From: Lactiplantibacillus daowaiensis
GTDB lineage: Bacteria; Bacillota; Bacilli; Lactobacillales; Lactobacillaceae
Length of the DNA stretch: 59,866 bases
NCBI RefSeq assembly: GCF_005405085.1
Contig: NZ_BJDJ01000016.1
Span: forward strand, 1-59,866
Direction: 5' to 3'
The notes under the pieces were generated by a model, which did no database searches, was not told the DNA's origin, and saw nothing but the letters and a program-made list of their open reading frames with translations. The translations under genes were made by a program, and so were the position numbers. Positions 53,732 through 59,866 of the stretch are shown one piece after another; the first letter of the stretch is position 1; each line of letters begins with the position of its first letter.

Positions 53732-54655
53732 TTGCGTAATCAAGTGTTATTAATCGCGGGTCCGACTGCCGTTGGCAAAACCGCGTTGTCATTAGCATTG
53801 GCACGTCAATTCAATGGCGAAGTGATCTCAGGTGACTCGATGCAAGTGTATCGGCATTTAGATATCGGCACGGCGAAAGTTTTGCCGGCTGAACAAGCTG
53901 GAATCCCGCATCACTTAATTGATATTAAAGACGTGACTGAGCGCTTTACGGTCGCTGAATTTGTCACGCGGGCCACCGCTTTGATCAATCAATTAAATAC
54001 CCAAGGAAAACTGCCAATTATTGTTGGTGGTACGGGCTTTTATTTGCAGTCTTTACTAGCGGGCTATCAGTTCGGTCCCACCGACGCTGACCCCGATATG
54101 GCGTATCGCCAACAATGGTTTGATGTTGCAGCTGAACAAGGGGCTCAAGCGGTTTGGGACCGACTCAATCAACTTGATCCAGCGGCTGCCCAAGTGATCG
54201 AACCGCAAAATACGGTGCGGGTGGTGCGCGCATTAGAGTACTATCATACGAGCGGCCAGTTATTCTCGGCCCAAGCAGATGTGGCAACCACGGCATTAGA
54301 CGCGTGGACGATTTGTCTGACAACTGAGCGGGCCCAGCTCTATGAGCGAATCAATCAACGGGTCGATCAAATGATGACGGCTGGTTTGTTAGATGAAGCC
54401 AAATGGCTCTATGAACAAGGCGGCAGTCAGCTGCCAGCTGGTAAGGGCATTGGCTATCATGAGCTTTTCCCTTACTTTGCGGGGGACTGCACGTTGCCAG
54501 TTGCGGTTGATAAAATCAAGCTAGATTCGCGTCATTATGCCAAGCGTCAGTTAACTTGGTTCCGTAACAAAATGACGGTTGACTGGTATAACTTAATTGA
54601 ACAGCCGGCTGAACTTAATAATATTAAGCAAAAGCTGGCTAGTTGGTTGAATTAA
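53732..54655 (+). CDS. miaA: tRNA dimethylallyltransferase
   Basis: 307 aa, isopentenylates A37 of tRNAs reading UNN codons. P-loop GPTAVGKTALS, SGDSMQVYRHLDIGTAK, GGTGFYLQSLLAGY and the C-terminal QLTWFRNK. The start is TTG 53732, six bases after GGAGG. Upstream of glnR-glnA, a common arrangement in Firmicutes. Confidence 0.95.
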   Translation: MRNQVLLIAGPTAVGKTALSLALARQFNGEVISGDSMQVYRHLDIGTAKVLPAEQAGIPHHLIDIKDVTERFTVAEFVTRATALINQLNTQGKLPIIVGGTGFYLQSLLAGYQFGPTDADPDMAYRQQWFDVAAEQGAQAVWDRLNQLDPAAAQVIEPQNTVRVVRALEYYHTSGQLFSAQADVATTALDAWTICLTTERAQLYERINQRVDQMMTAGLLDEAKWLYEQGGSQLPAGKGIGYHELFPYFAGDCTLPVAVDKIKLDSRHYAKRQLTWFRNKMTVDWYNLIEQPAELNNIKQKLASWLN

Positions 54656-54683
54656 AAAATAATTGGTATACCTCGATAAATGA

Positions 54684-54736
54684 TGTAATATTTTCTTACA
54701 TGAATGATTGACATTCTGATACGAGATTGCTAATAT
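54684..54736 (+). promoter_or_regulatory. glnRA promoter with GlnR operator
   Basis: TGTAATATTTTCTTACA (54684-54700) is a perfect GlnR/TnrA box (TGTNA-N7-TNACA). It lies eight bases upstream of TTGACA (54708-54713), a 17-base spacer and TAATAT (54731-54736). This fits feedback repression of glnRA by GlnR with glutamine synthetase. A weaker second dyad, TAATATTA, overlaps the -10. Confidence 0.92.
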
Positions 54737-54764
54737 TAACCATGTATTAAAGAGGAGGGTCGTC

Positions 54765-55145
54765 ATGAAAGAAAAGGAATTACGTCGTTCGTTAGCTGTC
54801 TTGCCAATTGGTACAGTTATGAAGTTAGCTAATCTTTCCGCCCGGCAAATTCGTTATTACGAAGAGCAGGACTTGATTCATCCCGAACGGAATGCCGGTA
54901 ATCGCCGGATGTTTTCGTTAAACGATGTTGATCGGTTATTAGAGATCAAGGATTACTTAGCTGATGGGATTAACATGGCTGGGATTAAAGAGATTTATGC
55001 CCAGCAGCAGCAAAAAGCCGCGCAACAGGCCGCTGATTTAGCGCGTCCGCTGACGGACAACGATGTACGCCGTATCTTACATGATGAATTCTTGAATATT
55101 AGTGGCTTTAAAGCCAAAAATGGTCCGGAATTTCCAACTCATTAA
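54765..55145 (+). CDS. glnR: MerR-family nitrogen regulator GlnR
   Basis: 126 aa. MerR-type winged helix ANLSARQIRYYEEQDLIHPERN (about residues 26-47), the dimerisation helix, and the C-terminal tail ending SGFKAKNGPEFPTH that senses feedback-inhibited glutamine synthetase. GAGGAGG precedes ATG 54765. It controls its own operon through the upstream GlnR box; glnA follows 44 bases later. Confidence 0.95.
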   Translation: MKEKELRRSLAVLPIGTVMKLANLSARQIRYYEEQDLIHPERNAGNRRMFSLNDVDRLLEIKDYLADGINMAGIKEIYAQQQQKAAQQAADLARPLTDNDVRRILHDEFLNISGFKAKNGPEFPTH

Positions 55146-55189
55146 TGCGTCTGCATCCAGTTAGTCAATCAATTTAAGGAGCGATTTGC

Positions 55190-56536
55190 ATGGCAAAAGA
55201 GCAGTATACAAAGGACGACATTCGCAAGATTGTCAAAGAGGAAAACGTTAACTTTTTACGTTTAATGTTTACCGATTTATTTGGGACCATCAAAAACGTG
55301 GAAGTGCCCGTGTCACAATTAGACAAATTATTGGACAACAAACTAATGTTTGACGGTTCTTCAATCGACGGTTTCGTCCGGATTGAAGAAAGTGACATGT
55401 ACCTATATCCTGATTTATCAACTTGGCTAATCATGCCTTGGAATACTGAACATGGGAAGATCGCTCGGATTATTTGTGAAGTTTACACGTCCGACCGCCA
55501 ACCATTCGAAGGGGATCCCCGGAACAACTTGATTCGGGTCCTCAGTGACATGCGTGATGCTGGTTTCACTGCGTTTAACATTGGGACTGAACCTGAATTC
55601 TTCTTATTCAAGATGAATGAAAAAGGCGAACCAACGACTGAATTAAACGATAAGGGGAGCTACTTTGACTTGGCCCCAATGGACTTAGGCGAAAACTGTC
55701 GGCGTGATATCGCGCTTGAACTAGAACGCTTAGGCTTTAACGTTGAAGCCAGTCACCATGAAGTTGCGCCTGGCCAACATGAAATTGACTTTAAGTATGC
55801 AGATGCTTTAACCGCCGCTGACCATATCCAAACCTTTAAACTTGTCGTCAAGACGATTGCACGCAAGTACAATTTATGGGCAACCTTTATGCCAAAACCA
55901 CTTAACGGTGTTAATGGCTCAGGGATGCACGTGAACATGTCCTTGTTCCACGATCAAGGCAATGCGTTTTACGATGAGAGCGAACAAGATGAATTACAAT
56001 TATCAACGGATGCTTACCACTTCTTAGGTGGCTTAATGAAGCATGCCCGTAGTTATACTGCGGTAACGAACCCCACTGTTAACTCATATAAACGCTTAGT
56101 ACCTGGTTACGAAGCACCGGTTTATGTGGCTTGGTCTGGTTCTAACCGCTCACCAATGATCCGGGTCCCAAGTTCACGTGGCTTATCAACCCGTTTGGAA
56201 CTTCGGAGTGTCGATGCATCAGCTAACCCATACTTGGCCTTTGCGGCTGTTTTGGAAGCTGGGCTTGATGGGATCAAGAACGGCATCGAACCACCTAAGA
56301 GTGTTGACCGTAACATCTATGTGATGGATGAAGACGAACGTCGTGAAGCTGGCATTGCTGACTTACCATCAACGTTACACAACGCCTTGAAGGAATTCCA
56401 AACTGACCCAACGATGAAGAAAGCCTTAGGACCACATATTTATCAAAGCTTCTTAGAAGCCAAACGGTTGGAATGGGCTTCATATCGCCAACAAGTTAGT
56501 GAATGGGAACGCGATCAATACATGGAATTGTATTAA
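55190..56536 (+). CDS. glnA: Glutamine synthetase, type I (GSI-alpha)
   Basis: 448 aa, makes glutamine from glutamate, ammonia and ATP. Signatures: FDGSSIDGF, the ATP region [17 protein letters not shown], and [19 protein letters not shown]. The adenylylation-site tyrosine loop of the GSI-beta type is absent, as expected for a Firmicutes enzyme regulated by feedback inhibition and by binding GlnR. AAGGAGC precedes ATG 55190. A terminator closes the operon. Confidence 0.97.
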   Translation: MAKEQYTKDDIRKIVKEENVNFLRLMFTDLFGTIKNVEVPVSQLDKLLDNKLMFDGSSIDGFVRIEESDMYLYPDLSTWLIMPWNTEHGKIARIICEVYTSDRQPFEGDPRNNLIRVLSDMRDAGFTAFNIGTEPEFFLFKMNEKGEPTTELNDKGSYFDLAPMDLGENCRRDIALELERLGFNVEASHHEVAPGQHEIDFKYADALTAADHIQTFKLVVKTIARKYNLWATFMPKPLNGVNGSGMHVNMSLFHDQGNAFYDESEQDELQLSTDAYHFLGGLMKHARSYTAVTNPTVNSYKRLVPGYEAPVYVAWSGSNRSPMIRVPSSRGLSTRLELRSVDASANPYLAFAAVLEAGLDGIKNGIEPPKSVDRNIYVMDEDERREAGIADLPSTLHNALKEFQTDPTMKKALGPHIYQSFLEAKRLEWASYRQQVSEWERDQYMELY

Positions 56537-56552
56537 TCCATTGGTTGACACG

Positions 56553-56581
56553 AAAAGAAGTCCTACGGGGCTTCTTTTTTT
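56553..56581 (+). terminator. Terminator after glnA
   Basis: AGAAGTCC pairs with GGGCTTCT around TACG, then a T run. Confidence 0.9.
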
Positions 56582-56715
56582 GTGCGGCAAACCAATTTGA
56601 ACGGTGACTGTCGCAAGTGTTTCAGTGCTTGATAGGGAGCGAATAACCACTTTTTAATGGTCAAGGGCTGGAAAGTTTTATAAAATTGAAAAATTAGGCG
56701 CACAAACCTTTATTA

Positions 56716-56743
56716 TTGACCGGTTTTTCGGTAACATTAATAC
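56716..56743 (+). promoter_or_regulatory. Promoter of the dUTPase operon
   Basis: TTGACC and TAATAC separated by 16 bases, about 50 bases before the first gene. The preceding 135 bases show no gene or clear structure. Confidence 0.55.
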
Positions 56744-56796
56744 CAGAAACGCAATTCAGCAATTTGCCAATTATCAATGATTGCAAGGAGATTATC

Positions 56797-57690
56797 ATGG
56801 AAAAACAAAGTCAGCCTGATCTTGAACAAAACGAACAAGATCAACCTACGCGTGCGCTAACCGATAGTTTGCAACAAAAGTTAGACTATTTAGCAACGTT
56901 ACGCCAAGCAATTACGGCTGGTGATGACCGGTTGATCTACGAATTGATCGATGGTGACCACTATCATCAAGCCTTATTAAATGAAGAACCGAATGCGACT
57001 CGCAATGCGCAAGTCAATTTGATTACGGATGTTCATCCAGCAATCAGCCATTATTTGAGTACGAAATTAATTGATTATTTGGCGCATGAATACCCATTCT
57101 TTTATTACGAAGAAATCCAACTCGGCGAATTCCAAATTTACTTCGGTAACTGGTGGGATCGGCGACGGTTTGGTAAATTAAACGTTTTAAAAGTCGCGTT
57201 TGAATTTAGTCAAGAAGAATTTAACAAATTACAACAAACGTTTGAACTAGCTGCTAGTCATAAACGGTTTAATACCGATGGCATCCAACGTATCTCTGCG
57301 GATAATGATCAATTACAAGCATTGATCGATGCCCAAGGCGACCGGGACCATCAAAAAGATGACTTACGGCAACAATTGAAAGAAAACGGCCAACGGAACT
57401 CCTTATTTGATTCTGGCCGGATTAAAGAAGAACGGCAACAAATCATTGACCAATTAACGAAGTTGGCCGATGAAGATGAACAAGCGAATAATGCCCATGC
57501 GACGATGAAGGATAACGAAGCTAAGATTTTGACCTTATCTAAAGAAGACACGATTTTAGCTTATGAAAAGCAAGCGATTGAAACGTCCTTCAAGAGTTTT
57601 GAAAACTTTAATGAGCGTAATCGTAGCCTCTATGTCGACTACCTAACCACGCTGATTGGAAAGGCGCAGGTCAATGCTGATGGAGAATGA
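56797..57690 (+). CDS. Uncharacterised coiled-coil protein
   Basis: 297 aa, not recognised. An acidic Gln-rich start (QPDLEQNEQDQP) is followed by a helical segment and then a folded region with many aromatics (YPFFYYEEIQLGEFQIYFGNWWDRRRFGKLN, about residues 102-135). The second half (about 165-285) is Gln/Asp/Lys-rich and predicted coiled coil (DLRQQLKENGQRN, KEERQQIIDQLTKLADEDEQ). Proteins of this appearance are sometimes labelled SbcC-like because of the coiled coil, but no Walker motif is present. First gene of an operon with a second unknown protein (17-base overlap) and a dUTPase. Confidence 0.75.
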   Translation: MEKQSQPDLEQNEQDQPTRALTDSLQQKLDYLATLRQAITAGDDRLIYELIDGDHYHQALLNEEPNATRNAQVNLITDVHPAISHYLSTKLIDYLAHEYPFFYYEEIQLGEFQIYFGNWWDRRRFGKLNVLKVAFEFSQEEFNKLQQTFELAASHKRFNTDGIQRISADNDQLQALIDAQGDRDHQKDDLRQQLKENGQRNSLFDSGRIKEERQQIIDQLTKLADEDEQANNAHATMKDNEAKILTLSKEDTILAYEKQAIETSFKSFENFNERNRSLYVDYLTTLIGKAQVNADGE

Positions 57691-58639
57691 GACGAAAACA
57701 GCGCAAAAAATCGATTCGGCAACGTTAAGTACGCACGGTAAGCTGTCGATGTTTAATGAAGGCTTGAAGAGTGGTTTAGCTAACGGGCAAAAGTTTACCG
57801 AGTTGATGGATCAATTGATCGATACGACCGATGGTGAAACTTTATTAAAGGCTGCCCGGGCATTATCAGATTTTAAGTTGGATTCAGCTTATGTGACCTT
57901 TCCACACCAATACCAAAATGCAGACTATTATTTGATCTTCATGAGTCGGCTATTGAGTATGCATGATGATGAACATGCGGTCTTAAATACCCGGACGCAC
58001 AGTGAATCGTTGTACCATGTGTTCAATGAATTATCTGATGACTATACGTTCTTGTATCAAATCGTCGATAATGAAAATGGTGGGGCTTACTATCATGAAC
58101 AGACAACCGGTGAAAACTTGTTCTACGTTCATTTGGAACGGCGGTTATTGCGGTTCAATAGTCGGGCCTTTACGAATCTGTTTATTAACAAGTTATTGTT
58201 AAAAGGGACCGGAGTTGACCAAATCAATACCGTTTTAGCAACCTTGATTAACTTTGGGCATTACTTACGGGATGACTTTGGCTTTAACGTGGACTTCAAT
58301 ATTTTGGATGTCGATAATGCGGCTAAATACGAATTACGTGAAGCTAACTTAACCGGTGAAGTCGTTGATAAGTTGTTCGTGACAGCTGCGCAACATGATT
58401 ATATGTTACAAAATTCACCAGCTGGTCATGGTGCTGAGATTCAGCTACCGGGGTCATTAACGATTGATATTTTTGATGGTGGTAAACCAACGGAAGCTAA
58501 GTGGGTCTTAACCGTTCACGATCCAGATCAACGGGTCTCATGGTTTGATGTCTTGTTACACTTTGACTTCATTCGCGATTGGTATCTTGAAAATATCGAT
58601 TCACTTGAAATTAAAGCGGATCCATTAGTATTTGCTTAA
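57674..58639 (+). CDS. Uncharacterised protein, partner of the coiled-coil protein
   Basis: 321 aa, not recognised, soluble and acidic, no signal peptide or membrane segment. Recognisable blocks only by eye: FNEGLKSGLANGQKFTELMDQ, YQNADYYLIFMSRLLSMHDDE and FINKLLLKGTGVDQINTVL. Composition suggests a mixed alpha/beta fold. Start ATG 57674 overlaps the preceding gene by 17 bases; ATG 57680 is an alternative. Tight coupling implies joint function, possibly a complex. Confidence 0.75.
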   Translation: MLMENETKTAQKIDSATLSTHGKLSMFNEGLKSGLANGQKFTELMDQLIDTTDGETLLKAARALSDFKLDSAYVTFPHQYQNADYYLIFMSRLLSMHDDEHAVLNTRTHSESLYHVFNELSDDYTFLYQIVDNENGGAYYHEQTTGENLFYVHLERRLLRFNSRAFTNLFINKLLLKGTGVDQINTVLATLINFGHYLRDDFGFNVDFNILDVDNAAKYELREANLTGEVVDKLFVTAAQHDYMLQNSPAGHGAEIQLPGSLTIDIFDGGKPTEAKWVLTVHDPDQRVSWFDVLLHFDFIRDWYLENIDSLEIKADPLVFA

Positions 58640-58656
58640 TTTGTTGGAGGATTTAG

Positions 58657-59196
58657 ATGTTAGATTTAACGAAACTACAACAACAATCCATTCGCTTAGA
58701 CGCTGATATTACGGCACGTCAAGGCATTCATTGGAAGCCTAAAGATCGGCTGCAAAATGCCATGGTGTCGCTAGATGTCGAATTAGCTGAAATGGCGAAC
58801 ACGTCAGAATGGTTTAAAGTTTGGAAGATTCATAAGGGGAAGGCCGATGCTGGCAAGACCCATCGGGAAACCTTGATGAATGAATATGTCGATGCGATGG
58901 ATTTCTTCTTTTTAGTCGCGGCCATTCAACAATGGACGCATTTGATGCCGATGACGCCAGACGAATTGACGGATTTAACTGCCAAACCAACGACTGATTT
59001 GAATAAACAATACTTAGCCATTAAGCATTTGTTGTACGATGCGTACTTTGATCACCGTCAAGCAAGCTATCAGCATGCCTGGCACGTGTTTTTGAAGATT
59101 GGGTTGGTTGAGTTCGGGTTTGATCAAGATGAGATACAAGCGGCTTTTGAGGCCAAGAATCAAGTCAACGAAGAACGTCAAGAAAATAATTATTAA
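58657..59196 (+). CDS. All-alpha dUTP diphosphatase (dimeric dUTPase type)
   Basis: 179 aa. The all-alpha NTP pyrophosphatase motifs are visible: SLDVELAEMANTSEWFKVWK (first ExxE-like metal site) and NEYVDAMDFFFLVAAI (second ExxD site), the pattern of the dimeric dUTPase family (dUTPase_2). It hydrolyses dUTP (and dUDP) to dUMP, limiting uracil in DNA. GGAGG precedes ATG 58657, 17 bases after the previous gene. Trimeric dUTPase was not seen in the window. Confidence 0.88.
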   Translation: MLDLTKLQQQSIRLDADITARQGIHWKPKDRLQNAMVSLDVELAEMANTSEWFKVWKIHKGKADAGKTHRETLMNEYVDAMDFFFLVAAIQQWTHLMPMTPDELTDLTAKPTTDLNKQYLAIKHLLYDAYFDHRQASYQHAWHVFLKIGLVEFGFDQDEIQAAFEAKNQVNEERQENNY

Positions 59197-59204
59197 AAGG
59201 GAAG

Positions 59205-59235
59205 TGCGACTAGCTAGGGCTGGTTGCATTTTTTT
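59205..59235 (+). terminator. Terminator of the dUTPase operon
   Basis: TGCGACTAGC pairs with GCTGGTTGCA around TAGG, followed by seven T. Confidence 0.88.
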
Positions 59236-59388
59236 ATGGGCAGGTTTTCATTTGGGGTTGTGTCAAGATTGTGTGTTGTTTTGGTAAAGGCCAGCGTTTG
59301 ATGAGCCTATTTTGATAGCATGGATGAGGACGTATTAACTAGCTGTTGCAAATAACGGTAAACCTTGAAGGTAGGGTGTATCATCTAT

Positions 59389-59541
59389 ATGGCACCTAAA
59401 CGACGAAAGCCAATCAATCGCCAGAAGGGTGGTGGATCGATGGATACTGAACAGTTTGCGACTAAGTTTGAATTTATTAAATGGTATATTAGTACCACCC
59501 TGGTGCTGGTTGGCACCCTAGTAGCGTTGCATTTATTTTGA
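59389..59541 (+). CDS. Candidate 50-residue single-span membrane protein
   Basis: ORF of 50 codons: a basic start (MAPKRRKPINRQKGG), a short polar stretch and a C-terminal hydrophobic segment (ISTTLVLVGTLVALHLF). Composition and orientation (positive inside) fit a small membrane protein. A GAAGG/TAGGG stretch 10-20 bases upstream is a weak ribosome binding site. Ends just before a bidirectional terminator. Not recognised; probably conserved only among close relatives. Confidence 0.55.
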   Translation: MAPKRRKPINRQKGGGSMDTEQFATKFEFIKWYISTTLVLVGTLVALHLF

Positions 59542-59547
59542 GTATAC

Positions 59548-59592
59548 AAAAGACCCACGACTGAAGACAAAACTTCAATCGTGGGTCTTTTT
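59548..59592. terminator. Bidirectional terminator between the small membrane gene and tRNA-Arg
   Basis: AAAGACCCACGA-CTGAAG pairs with CTTCA-ATCGTGGGTCTTT (one mismatch), T runs on both strands. Confidence 0.92.
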
Positions 59593-59596
59593 CGGA

Positions 59597-59670
59597 TGTC
59601 ACGAGTGGGACTTGAACCCACAACCCTCCGCTTAGAAGGCGGATGCTCTATCCAGTTGAGCTACCATGAC
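59597..59670 (-). tRNA. tRNA-Arg (UCU)
   Basis: Reverse-strand cloverleaf of 74 bases. Acceptor stem GTCATGG pairs with TCGTGAC (wobbles allowed), anticodon stem TCCGC/GCGGA with loop CTTCTAA giving anticodon UCU (AGA codons), T arm with GGTTCAAGTCC and discriminator A. CCA is not encoded. Confidence 0.97.
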
Positions 59671-59683
59671 AACAACAGATTTA

Positions 59684-59712
59684 ATTATAGATAAGAACCT
59701 GAGACCTGTCAA
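59684..59712 (-). promoter_or_regulatory. Consensus promoter of tRNA-Arg
   Basis: On the reverse strand TTGACA (59712-59707), a 17-base spacer and TATAAT (59689-59684), both perfect. A bulged inverted repeat GACCTG/CAGGTC (59703-59730) straddles the -35. Confidence 0.95.
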
Positions 59713-59741
59713 TTCTTATTTGCAGGTCAGGGTTTAATGCT

Positions 59742-59866
59742 GGGGAGGTGTGAGCATTAATATCAATTTTGAAAAACTTTTTTAAAAAAGGCAAATTACA
59801 AGTTTAATCCGAACAAGCCCGGAATCTTTCAATGGCAGTCTGTTGATGATGTATTTTTAATGGTCG
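59742..59866 (+). other. Right edge: ribosome binding site and possible broken or interrupted reading frame
   Basis: GGGGAGG (59742-59748) is a good ribosome binding site, but reading frames after it close quickly: a TTG at 59769 gives MKNFFKKGKLQV and a stop at 59805-59807. A different frame from about 59800 to the window end reads protein-like (KFNPNKPGIFQWQSVDD) without a start codon. The A/T homopolymer at 59777-59788 is a likely slip site. This could be the start of a disrupted gene, or noncoding. Confidence 0.25.

Noticed and set aside
59014..59229. Reverse-strand ORF opposite the dUTPase 3' end
   Set aside because: It spans the operon terminator and mirrors coding sequence; no ribosome binding site.

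Overview
The window is about 60 kb of chromosome from a Gram-positive, low-to-mid GC member of the Lactobacillaceae, most probably a Lactiplantibacillus (L. plantarum group). The basis is inference: the protein sequences are lactobacillar throughout, T-boxes precede thrS and pheST, an OxaA2-type lipoprotein YidC and a DUF3042 protein are present, and the core gene order (polA-mutM-coaE-nrdR-dnaB-dnaI-thrS-infC-rpmI-rplT, the yqeG-yqeH cluster, fau-rhomboid-yqgQ-glk, miaA-glnR-glnA) is the Firmicutes one. No insertion sequence, prophage, CRISPR array or rRNA gene was seen. Species identity was not tested.

Layout. 1-15.1 kb: replication, repair, wall and translation genes: 3' part of ftsK, murC, a Bax-inhibitor-type membrane protein behind a structured leader, polA, mutM, coaE, nrdR, dnaB and dnaI (helicase loading), T-box-controlled thrS, and the infC-rpmI-rplT operon with an attenuator. 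15.4-20.9 kb: tight operon yqeG, yqeH, yhbY, nadD, yqeK, rsfS, a methyltransferase and tmcAL (ribosome assembly, NAD synthesis, tRNA modification). 21.0-21.8 kb: DUF177 protein and rpmF. 22.1-24.8 kb: an accessory island of four small secreted proteins, bounded by terminators. 25.1-32.7 kb: gnd, rarA behind an apparent LexA box, an ArlRS-like two-component system, and two tandem UbiA-family prenyltransferases. 32.7-34.0 kb, reverse strand: yidC and acyP. 34.2-39.8 kb: an rRNA methyltransferase, an HD protein, an HxlR regulator and T-box-controlled pheST. 40.0-47.0 kb: mltG, udk, greA, a reverse-strand LytTR/LiaF-like pair, a cysteine-free HesB-fold gene with a cre site, and a reverse-strand YfhO protein. 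47.2-52.9 kb: a class B PBP, rpmG, fau, a rhomboid protease, yqgQ, glucokinase, a rhodanese-like protein and a DUF3042 gene. 53.0-59.9 kb: a glycerophosphodiesterase, miaA, glnR-glnA with a GlnR box, a three-gene operon ending in an all-alpha dUTPase, a small membrane protein, and tRNA-Arg(UCU) on the reverse strand.

Most of the window is conserved housekeeping DNA. The parts that deserve attention are the secreted-protein island (signal peptides frozen, mature parts diverged), the leader with an upstream ORF before the Bax-inhibitor gene, the AUA start codon of infC, metal-ligand cysteines missing from MutM, DnaI and the HesB-fold protein, the LexA-like box inside the rarA promoter, the multi-hairpin element between rpmG and fau, and the uncharacterised pair of proteins in front of the dUTPase.

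All coordinates and motif readings come from direct reading of the sequence. Function calls rest on recognised motifs, not on database searches. Start codons were adjusted wherever a ribosome binding site argued for it.
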